NCBI GenBank assembly: GCA_023079485.1
Contig: CM041090.1
Coordinates: forward strand, 5,578,519 to 5,642,518
Direction: 5' to 3'
Length of the DNA stretch: 64,000 bases
From: Archilochus colubris
Taxonomy: Eukaryota > Chordata > Aves > Apodiformes > Trochilidae
Part shown: positions 46,444-59,050 of the stretch, in pieces
How the letters are laid out: each line of letters starts with the position of its first letter
How positions within the stretch are numbered: position 1 is the stretch's first letter
Program-made: the position numbers and the translations under genes
The notes under the pieces: generated by a model
Told to the model about the DNA's origin: nothing
What the model saw: the letters and a program-made list of their open reading frames with translations, nothing else
Databases searched by the model: none

Positions 46444-48771
46444 GACATGGATCAATGCATCTGCAATTTTCTAAATTCCAAACTAGATTTAGTCTTTTCT
46501 AGAGTATGCAGGTGTTTGAAGAAGATGCAATGGAATCTTTTGCCCATTCTAACTGTCACCTCTGACTGGATGCATAGAGAAGATCTCATGTCAAAGGATT
46601 TGACTTAGAGAAAAATATAGTTTGGCATAAATGAGAATTCAGGAATATCATGTTTGACAATTCCATAAAAAAAAACCCAACTTGTTTCTGGGAGATTGAT
46701 TTGCTCTTGGAAACTTCCAGGTCTGGTTTTGGGTAAAAGCTGACTCTCATTTTGCTTGCTTTTCTCATGGGAAAGCTGGCAGAAAGAAAATCAGCACTTT
46801 GAAGTGACCATTACTTCCACACAAAAAATTACTTATAACAGAATTTAAATTTTTTATGACTTTCATAATTGTCCTTTTTTAATTTTATATAGTTTTGCTG
46901 TTTATTATAAAACATTAACCCTATATGCACGTCTCAGTGGTTCATCATGTGTAACAGTGCACAGGAGTAAGATTTCAGTACCTCTCAAATAGCACATTAT
47001 TTCTGTGTCAGTTTGATGCTGAAGTTGGGTTTGCTGATTTTGTAATTGGGAATCTCCTGCATGTTTTTAACACTCATCTCACTGAAAGACAGAATATTAT
47101 ATTCTGGCAGATTATGGAGCCTATTATTTTTCATCTGATTTCTCTCTAGCTGTGAAGTATTTTACTTAGGTAAAGTCATATCGACAGAATTGCCTATTAC
47201 CCATCCTTTTTATCTCTAGCCCTGCTAAGTGTAAACTGATTTCCATCTGGAAACTGTCCCACAAATGTGTCAGAAGAATCTGAAATAAAAGGGAATCCAT
47301 TCCTAGTCATGTTCCTGTAGGACAGGCAGTCATAGCTCAAACTCCCTACTACTGAAACAAAATCTGAAGATTTTTGGTGGTGCTGACAGAAAGGTCACGG
47401 CCCCAGTTGTCTCCAAGTCTCACCTATCTTTTCATCTTCAGCTGTCCTCTTGATAGGACAGGGCATTAAATACATTGATATATTTGTAGGGTTTCTTCTG
47501 CATTCCTGAATTTGCACGAGCTGAGGGAAAATTGCATCTCTGCCTTCCACATGACATACTGGGCTGTCCATGGCTGCAGAAAGAGAGAAGTATTAGAGTC
47601 TACAAGAGGAAGAGAGCAGTGGAAATTCCACCTACAAGTCCTAGGATGAAAAAAACCCCCAGAAATTACATCTTGTTTCTCATATTCATGCCCAGGAGAA
47701 TGCCTGTGGCTGTTCTATCGCTGTCTCCTAAGGGGGGCAATGAAAAAAGAACTTTACTGCATCAAGCAGAGGGCAGATGAGAACTGCTGTGTGAAAATTA
47801 AACCTGGTCTGTGAAAAAGAGTAATTCCCACAGCTGAAGTTCATGCCCCAAGGCAGAACATGAATATATGTGTGTTGCACACAACCACCCTGGAAATGCT
47901 GCCCACTGAATGCCCAGGGCTTTTCCCCGACCTACACTCCATGGTAACTCCACTGTAATTCACAAAACAGTTGCTTGTTAAGCACATGATAATTTATTAA
48001 AACAATATTTACATCATCAACTGATGTTTTGAAAATGACAAACCCATCTCCGTTTACCTGAAAAAATAGGGTGGGCATTTCTGCTCACATGATCTGCTTT
48101 TTTGGCAAAGAAAAATCCCAGTGGCCAATCATTGCTATGACTTCTTTATTATGGCCATGAGATTTATTATCATCATCTGCAGTGGGATATTTGCAGTGTT
48201 CATCAGAAGACAGTGTCCACCCCTCAGAACTGATGCTTAATTTTACAGCCTAGGTGTTCAAATTAAATGGCATTGATTCCTTCCTTGATTTCTGTATTAA
48301 AAATTACCTTGAGTGGGTTTAGCAGGGTGACCCAGGGAGGTTTACACTTAAAATGAATGACCAAGGGCTCAGCCTTATTTCCTGTCATATTAAGAGTTAT
48401 GCAGGGAAAGCTCTAACAGCCTCCCTGTGTGTTTGGAAAAATCTTCCTGGTGACACCTTGTCAAAGTCCTCACTTTATTCTTGCCAGTTTTGCATTAAAT
48501 TTCTGCCTGCTGGAAACAAGTCTGATCACAGCAGGAGCCCAGACCAAGGTATATTATTCCAGAAACTCCAAGCAAACTCTCAGAGCTCTGAGTTCTAGAG
48601 ATAGGTGTCCTTCTGCCTCCCACACCTCTCCTCCATCCTATCCTGGGGGTGGATCCATGGGAGGCAGGGGACAATTCCCAGGTCTTGCTGGTGGCAGGAG
48701 CTAGTAAGAAAAGCTTAAGAATAGAACACAGCCTGCATCAGCCTGTGTGGGATGTTGCTGTCAAAGCCACC

Positions 48772-48820
48772 TGAGTGTCAGCCTGATTTGGCAACAACAA
48801 CAGTGTGTGGCTGACACTCA
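48772..48820. repeat. 12-bp perfect inverted repeat (hairpin)
   Basis: TGAGTGTCAGCC (48772-48783) and GGCTGACACTCA (48809-48820) are exact reverse complements separated by 25 nt containing CAACAACAACAG. No T-run follows, so it is not terminator-like. A stem-loop RNA or a chance palindrome are both possible. Confidence 0.85.
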
Positions 48821-49353
48821 TGTCAGGCAGTCTGCAGAGACTTGTGGCTTTCCTGAGGGGTTCAGATGTTCTTCGTGGCAGCCACCAACAACTGAGCCAT
48901 GAATAATGGTGTGGGCAGGGACATCCCAGCCTGCTCCTTAACTGGGGTGCCCAGGAAATTCAGGGGATGTGTTGGCTCTAAAAGTTAAAAAAAGATTATT
49001 TCTTATCTCCCTCCTAAGGGGAATTCTTCTTTTAATGGGAATAGTCACTGCTTTGCTTCTGTGATAGACCCCTGATAGGACCTTGGTAGAATCTTGATGT
49101 GATAGAACATTGTCTGTTCCCAGTCAAAACAATATTTAAGAGAAATAATTGATGTAAAAATATTTATGTAGACCTCTTGAATAAATGAGGCAGTGACATC
49201 CTCCAGCAGCTACTTTGAAATAAAGTTACTACTGTTAGTTTCCAGAATCAGTAAAACAAATCCTTCATATGTATGAACAATGTTTCTGAGTCTGGGGAAT
49301 TCCATATCAGGATAGAGGAAGGAACATACAATGGAGAAGCCACTGTCATGAGA

Positions 49354-49400
49354 GTCATAGAATAATTAGGGTTGGAAGGGACCTTTAGAGCTCATGTAGT
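49354..49400 (-). mobile_element. Short CR1 3'-end fragment
   Basis: GTCATAGAATAATTAGGGTT, GGAAGGGACCTTTAGAGCTC is the reversed CR1 terminus of the 44.4-kb type, cut off after about 47 bp at CATGTAGTG. Confidence 0.88.
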
Positions 49401-49940
49401 GTGTTTTACTGAACTAAATCTTTGTATGTTGCTGGTTAGTGGATTCTAAACTAAAGTCATGCTAATTTTTTTTTGACATGTCCTTCCCAAGTTGTCTATT
49501 CCCCAAAACCTTGAGATTTTAATGCTGAGCTTCCAAGATTACAAACTTTGCAGTTCTGTGGGTGATAAACCAGGTTTCAGTGGTTTCTGTGCTGTAGATA
49601 CTTAAGGAAATCTGACCTCTACTCCTTTTTTTGCCGTTTATATTACTCTCAGTAATAAAACTTCTCAGTGAAAACTTTACTGAATTATGTATGACTCTAA
49701 ATGACTCCCAATATCTAGCAAAAAAAACAAACCACAAACAACCCCAGATTTGAACAAGTGCCTATATATAATATTACCTAAATGCAGTCTCTTGGGGAAA
49801 TAAGAAAAACTACTTCGAATGAGAGTAAAGTTTTGTAGTTGACACAAACACCATATATGCCTTCTTTACTTCAGGGACCTTTTATTTTCATGCGAGACCA
49901 ATGTAGCTTTTTTACTGTATTTTTGGCATTTGTATCATGC
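49401..49940. other. Unique non-coding sequence
   Basis: AT-rich sequence between a CR1 end and the GC-rich LTR-like repeat; nothing recognised. Confidence 0.5.
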
Positions 49941-50890
49941 TGTCCTGGGTGAGTTCAGGGGTGTTTTGGGAGCATGGGATCCACAGGAATGTCTCCTGGG
50001 AGAAGCTGCTGGGAGCTCCCTTGGTTCCAGTCCCTGCACCAAGGCCCAGCAGATCTGGGAAGCTGATGTGCCTCTGCCAGGAATAGAGTCAAGGAAGGGA
50101 AACCAAACTACAAAAGTATAAGAAAAGGGCCCACATAGCAGAGGAAGCAGTGAGAGAGCAATGTCAGAGCAGAGCCCCCGAGGTGTGTGAGGAAGGAGGG
50201 GGAAAGGTGCCTGAGCAGAGGTTTCCCCTCAGCCCGTGGTGAGATGGCGGCTGTGCCCCTGCAGCCCTGGAGGAGCACAGGGGAGCAGTCCCTGAAGGAC
50301 CCCGGGGGGGTCCATGTGGATTTGTAGCCCCTGAAGTGCCACGGGTGGGCAGAGGTGAAGCTGCAGCCATTGCAGGATCACCGAGAGGGCCAGATGTGGA
50401 TCTGCAGCCATGGAAGAGCCCGTGGCAGAGGAGGTGACTGTTCCCACAGCAGCCGTGACTCTGTGGGCAACCCAGGCTGGAGCAGTTCCTGAGGGACTGC
50501 AGCCCGTGGGAGGGACTCGTGTCCCAGGGGTTCCTGAAGGACTCTCCTGCCAGAGGGACCCTGCCTTGGAGTGGGGGCAGAATGTGAGGAGTCCTCCTCT
50601 GAGGAGGAAGGAGCAGCAGAAACAGCGTGTGGGGGACTGAGCCTGAACCCCCCCTGTGTCCCCTGAGCCCTGAGGGGAGGCAGCAGGGAAGCGATCCAGA
50701 TCTGAGAGGGTTTGCTCTTTTTCCTCAGAGATTCATTTATTTTCCTTCCCAAATTGAGTTTTTCTCTGCTTTTGCCCGTTACCAGAACTGGGGGATGCAA
50801 ACCTCCCTGTCCTTGTCTGGAGGAAGGAGCCTTTGGGTGGATTTTCTCCTCCTGTCCCATGGAGGGGTTGGGAGTGAGTGAGTGGAGGTC
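49941..50890 (+). mobile_element. Avian GC-rich LTR-like repeat (probably ERVL-related)
   Basis: The order of motifs follows a widespread avian LTR: TGTCCTGGGTGAGTTCAGG at the left, then TGCCTCTGCCAGGAATAGAG, GAACAG-like CAGAGCCCCCGAGGTGTGTG, and several loose units of GAGCAGTTCCTGAGGGACTG / CAGCCCGTGGGAGGGAC. After these come GGGGGCAGAATGTGAGGAGT, CCTCCTCTGAGGAGGAAGGA and GCCCTGAGGGGAGGCAGCAG, a T-rich TTCATTTATTTTCCTTCCCA block, then TTTTGCCCGTTACCAGA and CTCCCTGTCCTTGTCTGGAG. The family is recalled from bird genomes and the exact Repbase name is uncertain. No coding domain is present; the 242- and 231-codon antisense frames over it are by-products of GC richness. Confidence 0.7.
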
Positions 50891-50895
50891 TGGCT

Positions 50896-50955
50896 GGTTC
50901 CAGCTGGCTTGAGTTGGTTCCAGCTGGGTTGAGTTGGTACCAGCTGGGCCCGGAT
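50896..50955 (+). repeat. 20-bp tandem repeat, 3 units
   Basis: GGTTCCAGCTGGCTTGAGTT, GGTTCCAGCTGGGTTGAGTT and GGTACCAGCTGGGCCCGGAT lie head to tail, followed by further GGGCCCGGCTGGTACC variants, at the right edge of the LTR-like repeat. Confidence 0.9.
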
Positions 50956-51535
50956 GGGCCCGGCTGGTACCACTGGGGCTGAATAGTGGCCCCGGGCCAC
51001 CCACCTGTCCCTGGTGGAGCTCTGCAGTCCGGCTGGGCTCCAGGCTGACCCGGACAGCAATGCTGCTGCCATGGAACAGAGCAGCACGAGGCACAGGATT
51101 TGCCAAACCTCAGCAGTGTTTCTGCAGCTTCCCTGACCCAGAGCCCTGGAGAGGAGAGAACTACAGAGTTCCTGGGAGAACCTCAGAGAACCTACAGAGA
51201 ACCTACAGCCGAGACAGCAGGTGAGGTGTGCAGGTGCCTTTTCCCCACAGGACAGGACGGTGTCCCAAAGCCATCTCTTACCATTTCCTCCTTTGTGCAG
51301 GAACCAGAACCCATCCTTAGTCCTGCAGCACCCAGAACAGAACCCCAGGGTGCCCTCAGCAGTTCTTAGCCAGGAACAGGCTGAGACAGAGCCCAGAGCT
51401 GCTATGCACACTGTGAGCACTGTGAGCATGGAATGGTGCCCAGCATGGACCTGTCCCTGTCCCTGAGCACCCACACTGGGGCTGGGGATGAGACAGTAGG
51501 GCCTGGGTGGTACTAGCTGGGCCTAAACCCTGACA
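50956..51535. other. GC-rich segment continuing the LTR-like repeat
   Basis: Unassigned GC-rich sequence. GGTGGTACTAGCTGGGCCTA near 51507-51526 resembles the 20-bp units and the end of the LTR family, ending ACCCTGACA at about 51536. The interior could therefore be an insertion into, or an unusual extension of, that repeat. AGACAGCAGGTGAGG at about 51212-51226 resembles a splice donor and CTCCTTTGTGCAGGAACC at about 51289-51306 an acceptor. No reading frame convincingly joins them. Confidence 0.4.
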
Positions 51536-54500
51536 CAAGACAGTATCTTTAGTATTATTAGTCACAAAAAAGTTCTGTGCCTGTTTTTTTTTGTTGTTTT
51601 TTTTTTTAAATTTTTAGTGCCTCGGATCCCCTCAGATCCCCTTTCATTAGTTCTCTCCAGTAAGCAATGGATGATGATCAAAGTTACACATCACCTAAGA
51701 CTGCAGCTTTTTTGACCTGGGAAATGTCCAGCCTATCTCTGCTAATTGCCATCATTACTTACTGAAGGTTTTTAACCTGACCTCCTGCTTTGCAATTCAC
51801 AGTGCAAACTGCCATATTTTCAGTGGGAATTTCTCACATCTGTTTCTTTTTCTTGTTTGTAAGGATGATACTGATGATGGTCTCAATATTCTCAGGCTAC
51901 ATCTGTGTAGCTCTCTCCCTCAAGGTGTAATTCTTCCCAGGCTTTCCTCTAGTTTGGGGTTGTTTTAACCTAACAGCTCTAACTCTCACTCAAGACATGC
52001 CAGGAGTGTCTGCATGGTGGCTTTGTCCCGGACAAAAGCGTCACTAAATCTTTTTAATTTCAAGAGCATAAAAATGTTTTATATTCTGGAGAGACAGCCC
52101 AAAACAAACCCAAGTAACAGTCTTCAGTAATCTCCTAAAGGAGTGATAAATATTCAGAACATGTATACTGGTGGTATAAGGGCACAGGCTGCTGCATCTG
52201 TTCTAGATAGTTGTTTGGCATCAGCCATATGGCCCAAATTGTCTTCCCTGGTAGGTTATTGAAACTTGTCTTTTCTACATCTTCATTCAATGTTTCTGGG
52301 TCTCTCTACAAGCAAAGGATTCTGTTAGTTTATCCCTTTGCATCAATCAAATTTATCTTCTGTGCTGGTTCCTCTATTTACTTCCAGCTTTATTCTTAAT
52401 TCCAGTGAGAGCCTCTTTATTCTCTGGAACCCACCTTCCAACTTCTCCAATGTACATGATTGAACTTTACACTTTATGCTTATTGCTTATCAGGGGTAAG
52501 CTGGTTCCTGTAGGACCTACATTTTTCATTTTGTTTTCCTACTGATGGATTCTTTCAGCACCATCTTGTTTCTGGCTCCACACTGAGTGTGTCTTCAGGA
52601 CCAAAACCTCTTACAAACTTTTGTATTCAGTATAAACTTCTTTTCAATTTATTCACTTCAGCACAATGCAGTCTTCAGTATAAAATGCCTGAATATCTTT
52701 CAGGAATCTTATAATAGTAGTTAATAGTTGTTAAATAATTAACAAGTATTACACAGTAGTGCTTGGGTTCCTACAGCCATTCTCCAAACTTCAGTGTCTG
52801 AAGCTTCACCACTCAAAGCTGTTACCCCCAGTGTTGGGCAGCCTGTGTTGTTGTGCTGGGAGAAGGATGGTCCTCTGAAAAATAAAAGAGAGACTGTTAT
52901 GCTACAGAGTCAACCTGCTCCTTGGAGCTCTTAAAATTAAATTAGAATTTATTAAAAAAAACATTAAAACTATTCCACATTGCTAAGATATTGAGTGACA
53001 TTCCTTTCCTTTTACCTTGTGGATTCTTCATCTTCTCCTATGGTTGCTAAATGCCTTCTTGGCCTCTGACTTTGACCTTTTTCTCAAGTTATGCTCCCAA
53101 TCCTGTGCTACAATATCTGGATGATTAATTGGCTTGTCAAATAAATCAGCATGTGCACTCACCTGCCATTATTAATCTGTTAATTACTTCAGCAAAGAAG
53201 CTGTTAATGCTATTCTGTCACCTTCAGACAATTCTAGAACTGAAAGAGGGAGTGCCTTGATCTTGCATTCCAACTTGGCTCTGGATGTGTACACCAACAC
53301 AGAGAGAAAACACAGATTATTGCTAATTTGGCCTTTTTTTTGTGGAGAGATGGATTGGAATAGGGAAGCCATAATACATGGCTTTTTTTAAAAAAGGAAA
53401 AAAAGCAAAACAAACAAACCCAAAAAACCAAAAACCCAACAAAATAAACCATAGTTGCTATCATTACAGCAGAGGGGAAACCCTGAAAGGGGTTTGCTTG
53501 ACTTTTTGGAGATTGTCCAAGACTCTTGTCTTTTATCTTCCAGCTCTGGGGGCTCCAGGATGCCTGTTTGAAGCTTCTTGGGTTTTTTCCCTTTTTCTGA
53601 ACTCTCTTCCTTGCAGTAGTCTCTACTCAAGCCCTGCTTTTGCTTCAATGCCTTGTTTTAGCTCTGCATCAATTCTTGGCTCTCCTACTCTCCATGCTCT
53701 TAATTCACCCCCCTTAAGGGGGAATGAGAATGTTACAAAGCTTCATTTACAGTGAGCTGATTCTTCTATTTTACCTTAAAACTAAATAACATACTCAGAA
53801 ACAGATTCCACTCCTCCCCCTGAAAAGTAACCAGGTTTTATGCTTCTGTTAAATGTAGTATTTGGAGGTGAGGGACTGAAATTTATGGGTTATACTGTGT
53901 TCCCAGTGAACTTACTGACTCCAGTGTCACTGCTTGAGATTTACACTGTGGATAGAGGAAGAGTTGGAAACTCCAACTTTGTTTCCATTCAAAATAAATT
54001 CCTGTGAAGCACAGGGACTGTGCAATCTGTCTTGTGAGCCAGCTGTGTCCTCTCAATTACACCAGGGTAGGTCTGAGGCAGAGGTTTTGGGTTGCTTCAG
54101 ATTTGGGTAAGCTTAACTGGCAGCAGGGTTTTGTCTCTTTACCTTTGTTTCTGTAGCTAACAAATTATATTTTTCCTACCAAGGTGCCTACTGCATTTTT
54201 GGTGGATTTGCTGGAGGAACAAGAGGCACATTGCTTTGATTATTTTTATTAATTATATAGGTTATTAATTCATCCTGTGCAAAAGGACTTTTACAGTCGT
54301 GATGTGCTAAAATTGAAAAACATATGAGCATACTGGAAATAAAATCAGTGGGATTACAACAAAATGAGAAATTTAGGAGATAATAGAAAAATGAAACAAC
54401 AAACTGTCTATAGGGATTACTTGGGGATGGCAAAGCATAGTTTAAGATTCTTTATATGTTAAAGATACATACTCTGAAGAAAGATCCCTTGGAATCTCTG

Positions 54501-54794
54501 GGAAGGATTTTGGGGGAAACCTCTGATATTTTAAAATGGATCCAGGCCTTCTTTTTTACTAGCATTGCATTTTATAAAGATTTTTCTAAGCTGTATTGAT
54601 AAATAATTCATTGCAAGCAGTGACTGGCTATGGTTTAGATAAAGCAATTTTGCCTTTCCCATTGTTAACCCAACATTCTCACAATGGCAAATGAGGTGAC
54701 AGAAATCACAGCTATTGAAAGCAGATCAAGAAGTGACAGCATGACATGACCTCATCTCACTACTCCACCTCATAAAGCAGAATCAATGAGAGCT
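51536..54794. other. Unique non-coding sequence
   Basis: No gene recognised. A poly-T/G stretch lies at about 51580-51616 and an A/C-rich stretch of roughly 50 bp at 53399-53450. Confidence 0.45.
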
Positions 54795-55000
54795 TAAACA
54801 TTCCTAGATAGAAACCTGTCCATTTGCCTCTTAAAAACCTCCACTGGTTTTTAAAAACGTCCACCAAGCTCTCTAGGCAAACTCTCCTACTACTTACCTC
54901 TCCTTACAGCAGGTTTCCTTAATGTTTACCCTCATTCTCTTCTGTTGCACTTGAATCACATTAAACTGTTTTAAAAACCATGAGATTTAAAAAGTAATAT
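54795..55000 (-). mobile_element. Old CR1 LINE fragment
   Basis: CTTAAAAACCTCCACTGGTT, CTCTCTAGGCAAACTCTCCT, CTTACAGCAGGTTTCCTTAA, TGTTTACCCTCATTCTCTTC and GTTGCACTTGAATCACATT follow the reversed order of an older CR1 type (CTTAAAAACCTCCAGTGATG, CCCTAGGCAACCTGTTCCA, CTTACAGTCAGGAAGTTTTT, CTTGCTGCAATTTAAGCCCA). It is far more diverged than the other CR1 copies here, so it probably belongs to an earlier subfamily. Confidence 0.75.
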
Positions 55001-58000
55001 CCCTTGGGACCCTTGTATTATTTGCCTTCTAGTTTTTGAGCCTTTTCAGATTAACCTTTCCAAAGGTCTCTTAGCAGCCATGAGAACTTGAAGCTTACTT
55101 TCTGAAAAGAAAGCTGAAAGTTGAATTTCTGGAAAAATAATAGAACTCTGTAATCTGGGATCTTGAGAAAAGAAAAAAAAAAAAAACAAAAAAACACCAA
55201 CACCCAAAATTGGAGGGCTTGTAATAAAAATGCAAGAGGAAGAAGCCATCTGTGAGAAATACATGATGGTTGCTGTGTCAGATACTGTTAGTCTGCATCA
55301 GACTTATATTTATATATATATTTATGTAAATGAATGCAAATTTAAGGCCTGGTTAAGGGCAAAGATAAGTAGAAGTATTGCTAAAGTCAACTATAAGCTG
55401 ATGTAAAGTAAGAGAATGGATCTCCTCCTTGAGAACACAGAGTTGTTTTTCTTGTAAGAGGATCACTTATAAGGTATTCTCTTTGGATTGTTTCCACTCA
55501 AAAAAATGCAGGGCAAAAGTAAGCATGCTGTGCATACTTAGGTATTATGAACCACATCAGCTGGAACAAGGCAATTTGGGGCTAATTTTTGAAAGCATTT
55601 CTGATGCTAACTAATATGTGTCCCTGAAACCTATTTATTAGAGAGCATTAGTGAAGAGATAATCAAACTCTGCTGTATCTCTAGGAAGTTACACACATCT
55701 CTTAAGTTTGTTTGCAAGGCAATTAATTATGACTTTAATTGTTTCAGATAAGGAAGAAAACATTTGCAAAACTCAAGCTTCAGTAGCACTTGAAATCTGC
55801 TATTGTTAACCTGATTAAAGGGCTGTGTCTCCCAGTCAGGAATTCATTTTATTGCCAGGGAGGCAAATTATCAACGTGGTGCATTTATCTGATTTTAGAA
55901 ATCCCTCAGCTCATCAGTGTTGGGCACAGTATTTTCTTTATCTGACACAGGACTAAAGATGAAAGGTTGTAAAATCCTTAGCTGCACTTAGATCTTCTTA
56001 TGCTAAAATTACTTTCTTGTGTATCTGATCCTGGCTGCCAGACTGAAACCACTTCTTTCAGATGCTGGGACAGTGCTGCTACCATCCAGGCCTGAGTTAC
56101 TTGGGAACTAAGATGTATATAGAAATAAAGCACAAATCAGGAAAGAGGCAGAGGTGGTGCAGGAGGCACTGAGCTGAAATCTGGGTGCTGTTTCCAAGGG
56201 CAGTATAAATGGTTGGCTCTCACCTATAAAGACTCCTGTGGCTTCCAATCTGCAGGACAGCAGAACTCCCCAGGAATGGTACAGCTCCAAGCAGCAGGCA
56301 TCACAGAAGCACCACAGAATGCTTTGGGTTGGGAGGAACCTTCAAAGATCAGGAGGTGTTCTGAATGTTTCCTGTCTGTTGGAGCATGCTTGGGACCTAT
56401 CCCACATAATAAGGAAAGCAAAAAATCAGGCATTACAGGACAGGCAACTGTTTCACTGCTGCTACTAAAACTACAGTAGTCTTGTTATACTGAATTTGTT
56501 CACAGCCCAAGATGCATTGGGCTCTGCTGCTCTTTTTGCTGGAGATGTCCACTTTAACTCAGCCATTTGCAGGGTTGCAGATAAAGGTCTGCTAGGTGGG
56601 AATACCTCCCAAGCATTTTGTGTTAAAATAAAATAAGCCCTGATATTATGGCAAGAAACTCACTGTTCTGGGCCACTAGTGTCTTGTTAGCAGAGAAAAT
56701 TCAGAGTTGTAGCAATACATCTTTCTGGACTTTACTGGTTCACCTTGTCTCCAAAAAAGCACTGCTAAAATGTGCAGGACTGGCACTATATCACCCATAA
56801 CAATAGGACAGAACCAACTTCTGTGACATTAAACTAGCAGGGAAACTTTGGGCTGGAAAGACCCCACCAGAGGAGTGAAACCCCTTCTCTGCTGGAGCTA
56901 TTAGCAGCAGTGAGGCTAAAGCTGGTGGAGGCACAACCTCCTCCTGCACAGCTACACTCCATTTGTTATGAAAAATAGCCCAATTAGGCTTCATTTCAGC
57001 ATGCAGGAAAATGTAACCACACATAATAAAGCCAACGTGGATAAATGGTCCCAGTGCAATTAGTTGCTAGACTGAGGCAATCTAGCCCAAAAGAAAACTA
57101 ATACTTCTAGCACTCACTGAGGAGACATCTAAGCTGTTGGTGTAGCATGACTGTGCAGCAGTTCAAACCCCATGACTGGGAGGAACAAAAAAACTGGATT
57201 TCTTGGTAAATGTGTGACACAAGCAGAAAATCTCCCATGTAGCATAGGACGGTGAGAGAAACCTCTGGCCTGTTTGCTTGCCTCATCCTTCAGTTCCAAA
57301 TCAGATGGGCATGAAGGCTTCTGAAAGGGCCATGCTTTTAACTCTGAAACTCCCAGTCCTTTCCCCAGGTACCTCTGGCCTTGAAGCAGCAGAAAGCTAA
57401 GCTGGTAATCTGGAGTTGTGAAGCAGTTCACCTCCTAGAGAAGACTTGGAGCTGCACCCCTGTAAGTAGAGGTCACCCTTTCAGTTCTGCATCTCAGCAG
57501 CCATTCAGGTCCCTACAATCAGCCAGAAGCTGAATTCTGAGCTTGTCTTCAAGGATTAGCATTTCCTAAACTGAAGAGCAAAATGAAGGATGCCAGAGTT
57601 TTTATGATATGGGAGTCTTTCTGCTGGTTTATTTCCAGCTTTGGAATGTCACAGTGTGTCTTCTCTTACCATTCTGAAGGTGCTTTCCTGCCTAAAGATT
57701 CAGTTCTGGAAAGGAAAATAATATGAAGTTTGAATCTGAAGATGCTTTATAGTCATATACCTTATGATTTAAGATTACCTCTGCTTAGTGGGCAAGAAAA
57801 GAAAAACCTAAAGAAGCAATGGGTGCTGAACTGCACAGCAGAACTGAGTCAGAACCCAATTCTGCCCCAAACCATGCTCAGCAGAGCTACGTTGCAAACA
57901 GCATTGCAGACTTGCAGAGATTAGAGTCTTGATAAAGGAGCACAGACATTATTATCTATTAAAAAGCAAACAAACAAACAAACAGCAGATCTGACATCTG

Positions 58001-58681
58001 GATTATAAAAGAAATGTGATCAAGGGATAGATTCTGGAAAGCACAGGTCCCTCCTGCCTAACTCTGCTCTTGCTGCTGAGTGACAGGAGATGACCTCATG
58101 TACTGATGGCTGTGGACCTTTTGCCATATATCTGAGGGAGCCAGAAATAGAATGAGACAGAAAAAAGCCCATCTGCTGCATGCTGCCTGGGCAGAGAGAG
58201 GAGGTCTGGTGCTTCTCCTTAAGATTAGTGCTTCTGAAGGGACACATTTCATGGCTTAGAGCTGCTATGTCCCCCCAGAGAACCACTGGCATTTCTGTGC
58301 AAGCATTCATAGCCATGCTTTTTATGTTCCATCCCAGCACAGCAGTTACAGTAACAAATCAAATGCTACCGAGATTGGGTTATCAGGATGTTAGAAAATG
58401 TGTAAACTTTGCCCTGTCTGCCAGTAGCACAAGTGGCAAACATACAGACAAGCACAGAACTGGCATGTCATAGAACCAGGGGGCTGAGAGTTGGGCCTGA
58501 TGTTGCCCCTGAATATTTAGGAGGAAGTGTTGGTTTGCTTTTGCTGTAAAGTAAAGCAAACTAGAGGCTAATGTCTGTACTTTTGAAATTTGCTGTATGT
58601 AATAGATGAGCTGCATTGCTGCTGACCTCTCTGTTGTATTTCCACTCAAGGCAGGAGACAGTGCAGCCTCCTTTTCTTGTG
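55001..58681. other. Unique non-coding sequence with one CR1 tag
   Basis: No gene recognised apart from the short CR1 end at 56.3 kb. A (TA)n-rich stretch lies at about 55306-55322, a homopurine A-run at about 55170-55186 and (CAAA)n at about 57967-57981. Confidence 0.45.
56303..56358 (-). mobile_element. Short CR1 3'-end fragment
   Basis: TCACAGAAGCACCACAGAAT, GCTTTGGGTTGGGAGGAACC, TTCAAAGATCAGG is the reversed CR1 terminus, cut off after about 55 bp. Confidence 0.85.
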
Positions 58682-59050
58682 AATCACAGAATTGCTCAGA
58701 TTGGAAAAGGCCTTCAAGATCATCCAGTCCAGCCTCATCCTAACCCTATCACCCTGTTCCTGATGCTCCACCACTAACCCATGTCCCCAAGCACCACATC
58801 CAGGGGATTTTTAAACACAGGGAGGGATGGAGACTCAACCACTTCCCTGGAGAGCCTCTTCCAGTGCTTCACAACCCTTCCTGTAAAGAAGTTTCTCCTG
58901 GTACCCAACCTAAATCTCCCCTGATCCCACATGAAGCCATTTCCCCTTCTCCTGCCCTCTGTCACCAGTGAGAAAGGACCAACCCCACTCTCACTACAGC
59001 CTCCTTTCAGCTGTTGGTAAGGAGTGAGGAGGTCTCCCCTCAGCCTCCAG
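58682..59050 (-). mobile_element. CR1 LINE fragment with ORF2 C-terminus
   Basis: Begins with the reversed 3' tail AATCACAGAATTGCTCAGAT, TGGAAAAGGCCTTCAAGATC. The minus strand from 58774 to 58965 reads through ORF2 C-terminal motifs ([42 protein letters not shown]) to the stop. The right edge is the CCTCAGCCTCCAG block at about 59050. It is a different subfamily from the 16.2/38.0-kb type, with the usual C-terminal ending. Confidence 0.95.

Larger units (their letters stand above)
44806..49353. other. Unique non-coding sequence
   Basis: AT-rich, no gene recognised. A poly-A/G run (46408-46443) and a perfect 12-bp hairpin (48772-48820) are the only structured features seen. Confidence 0.45.

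Noticed and set aside
50378..51474. Two overlapping 231-242-codon minus-strand open frames, the longest in the window
   Set aside because: They lie antisense over a GC-rich LTR-like repeat, have low-complexity P/S/Q-rich translations, no domain, and overlap in different frames. GC richness lowers stop frequency.
57140..57180. tRNA-like B-box (GCAGTTCAAACCCC)
   Set aside because: No A-box, acceptor stem or anticodon arm could be folded around it.
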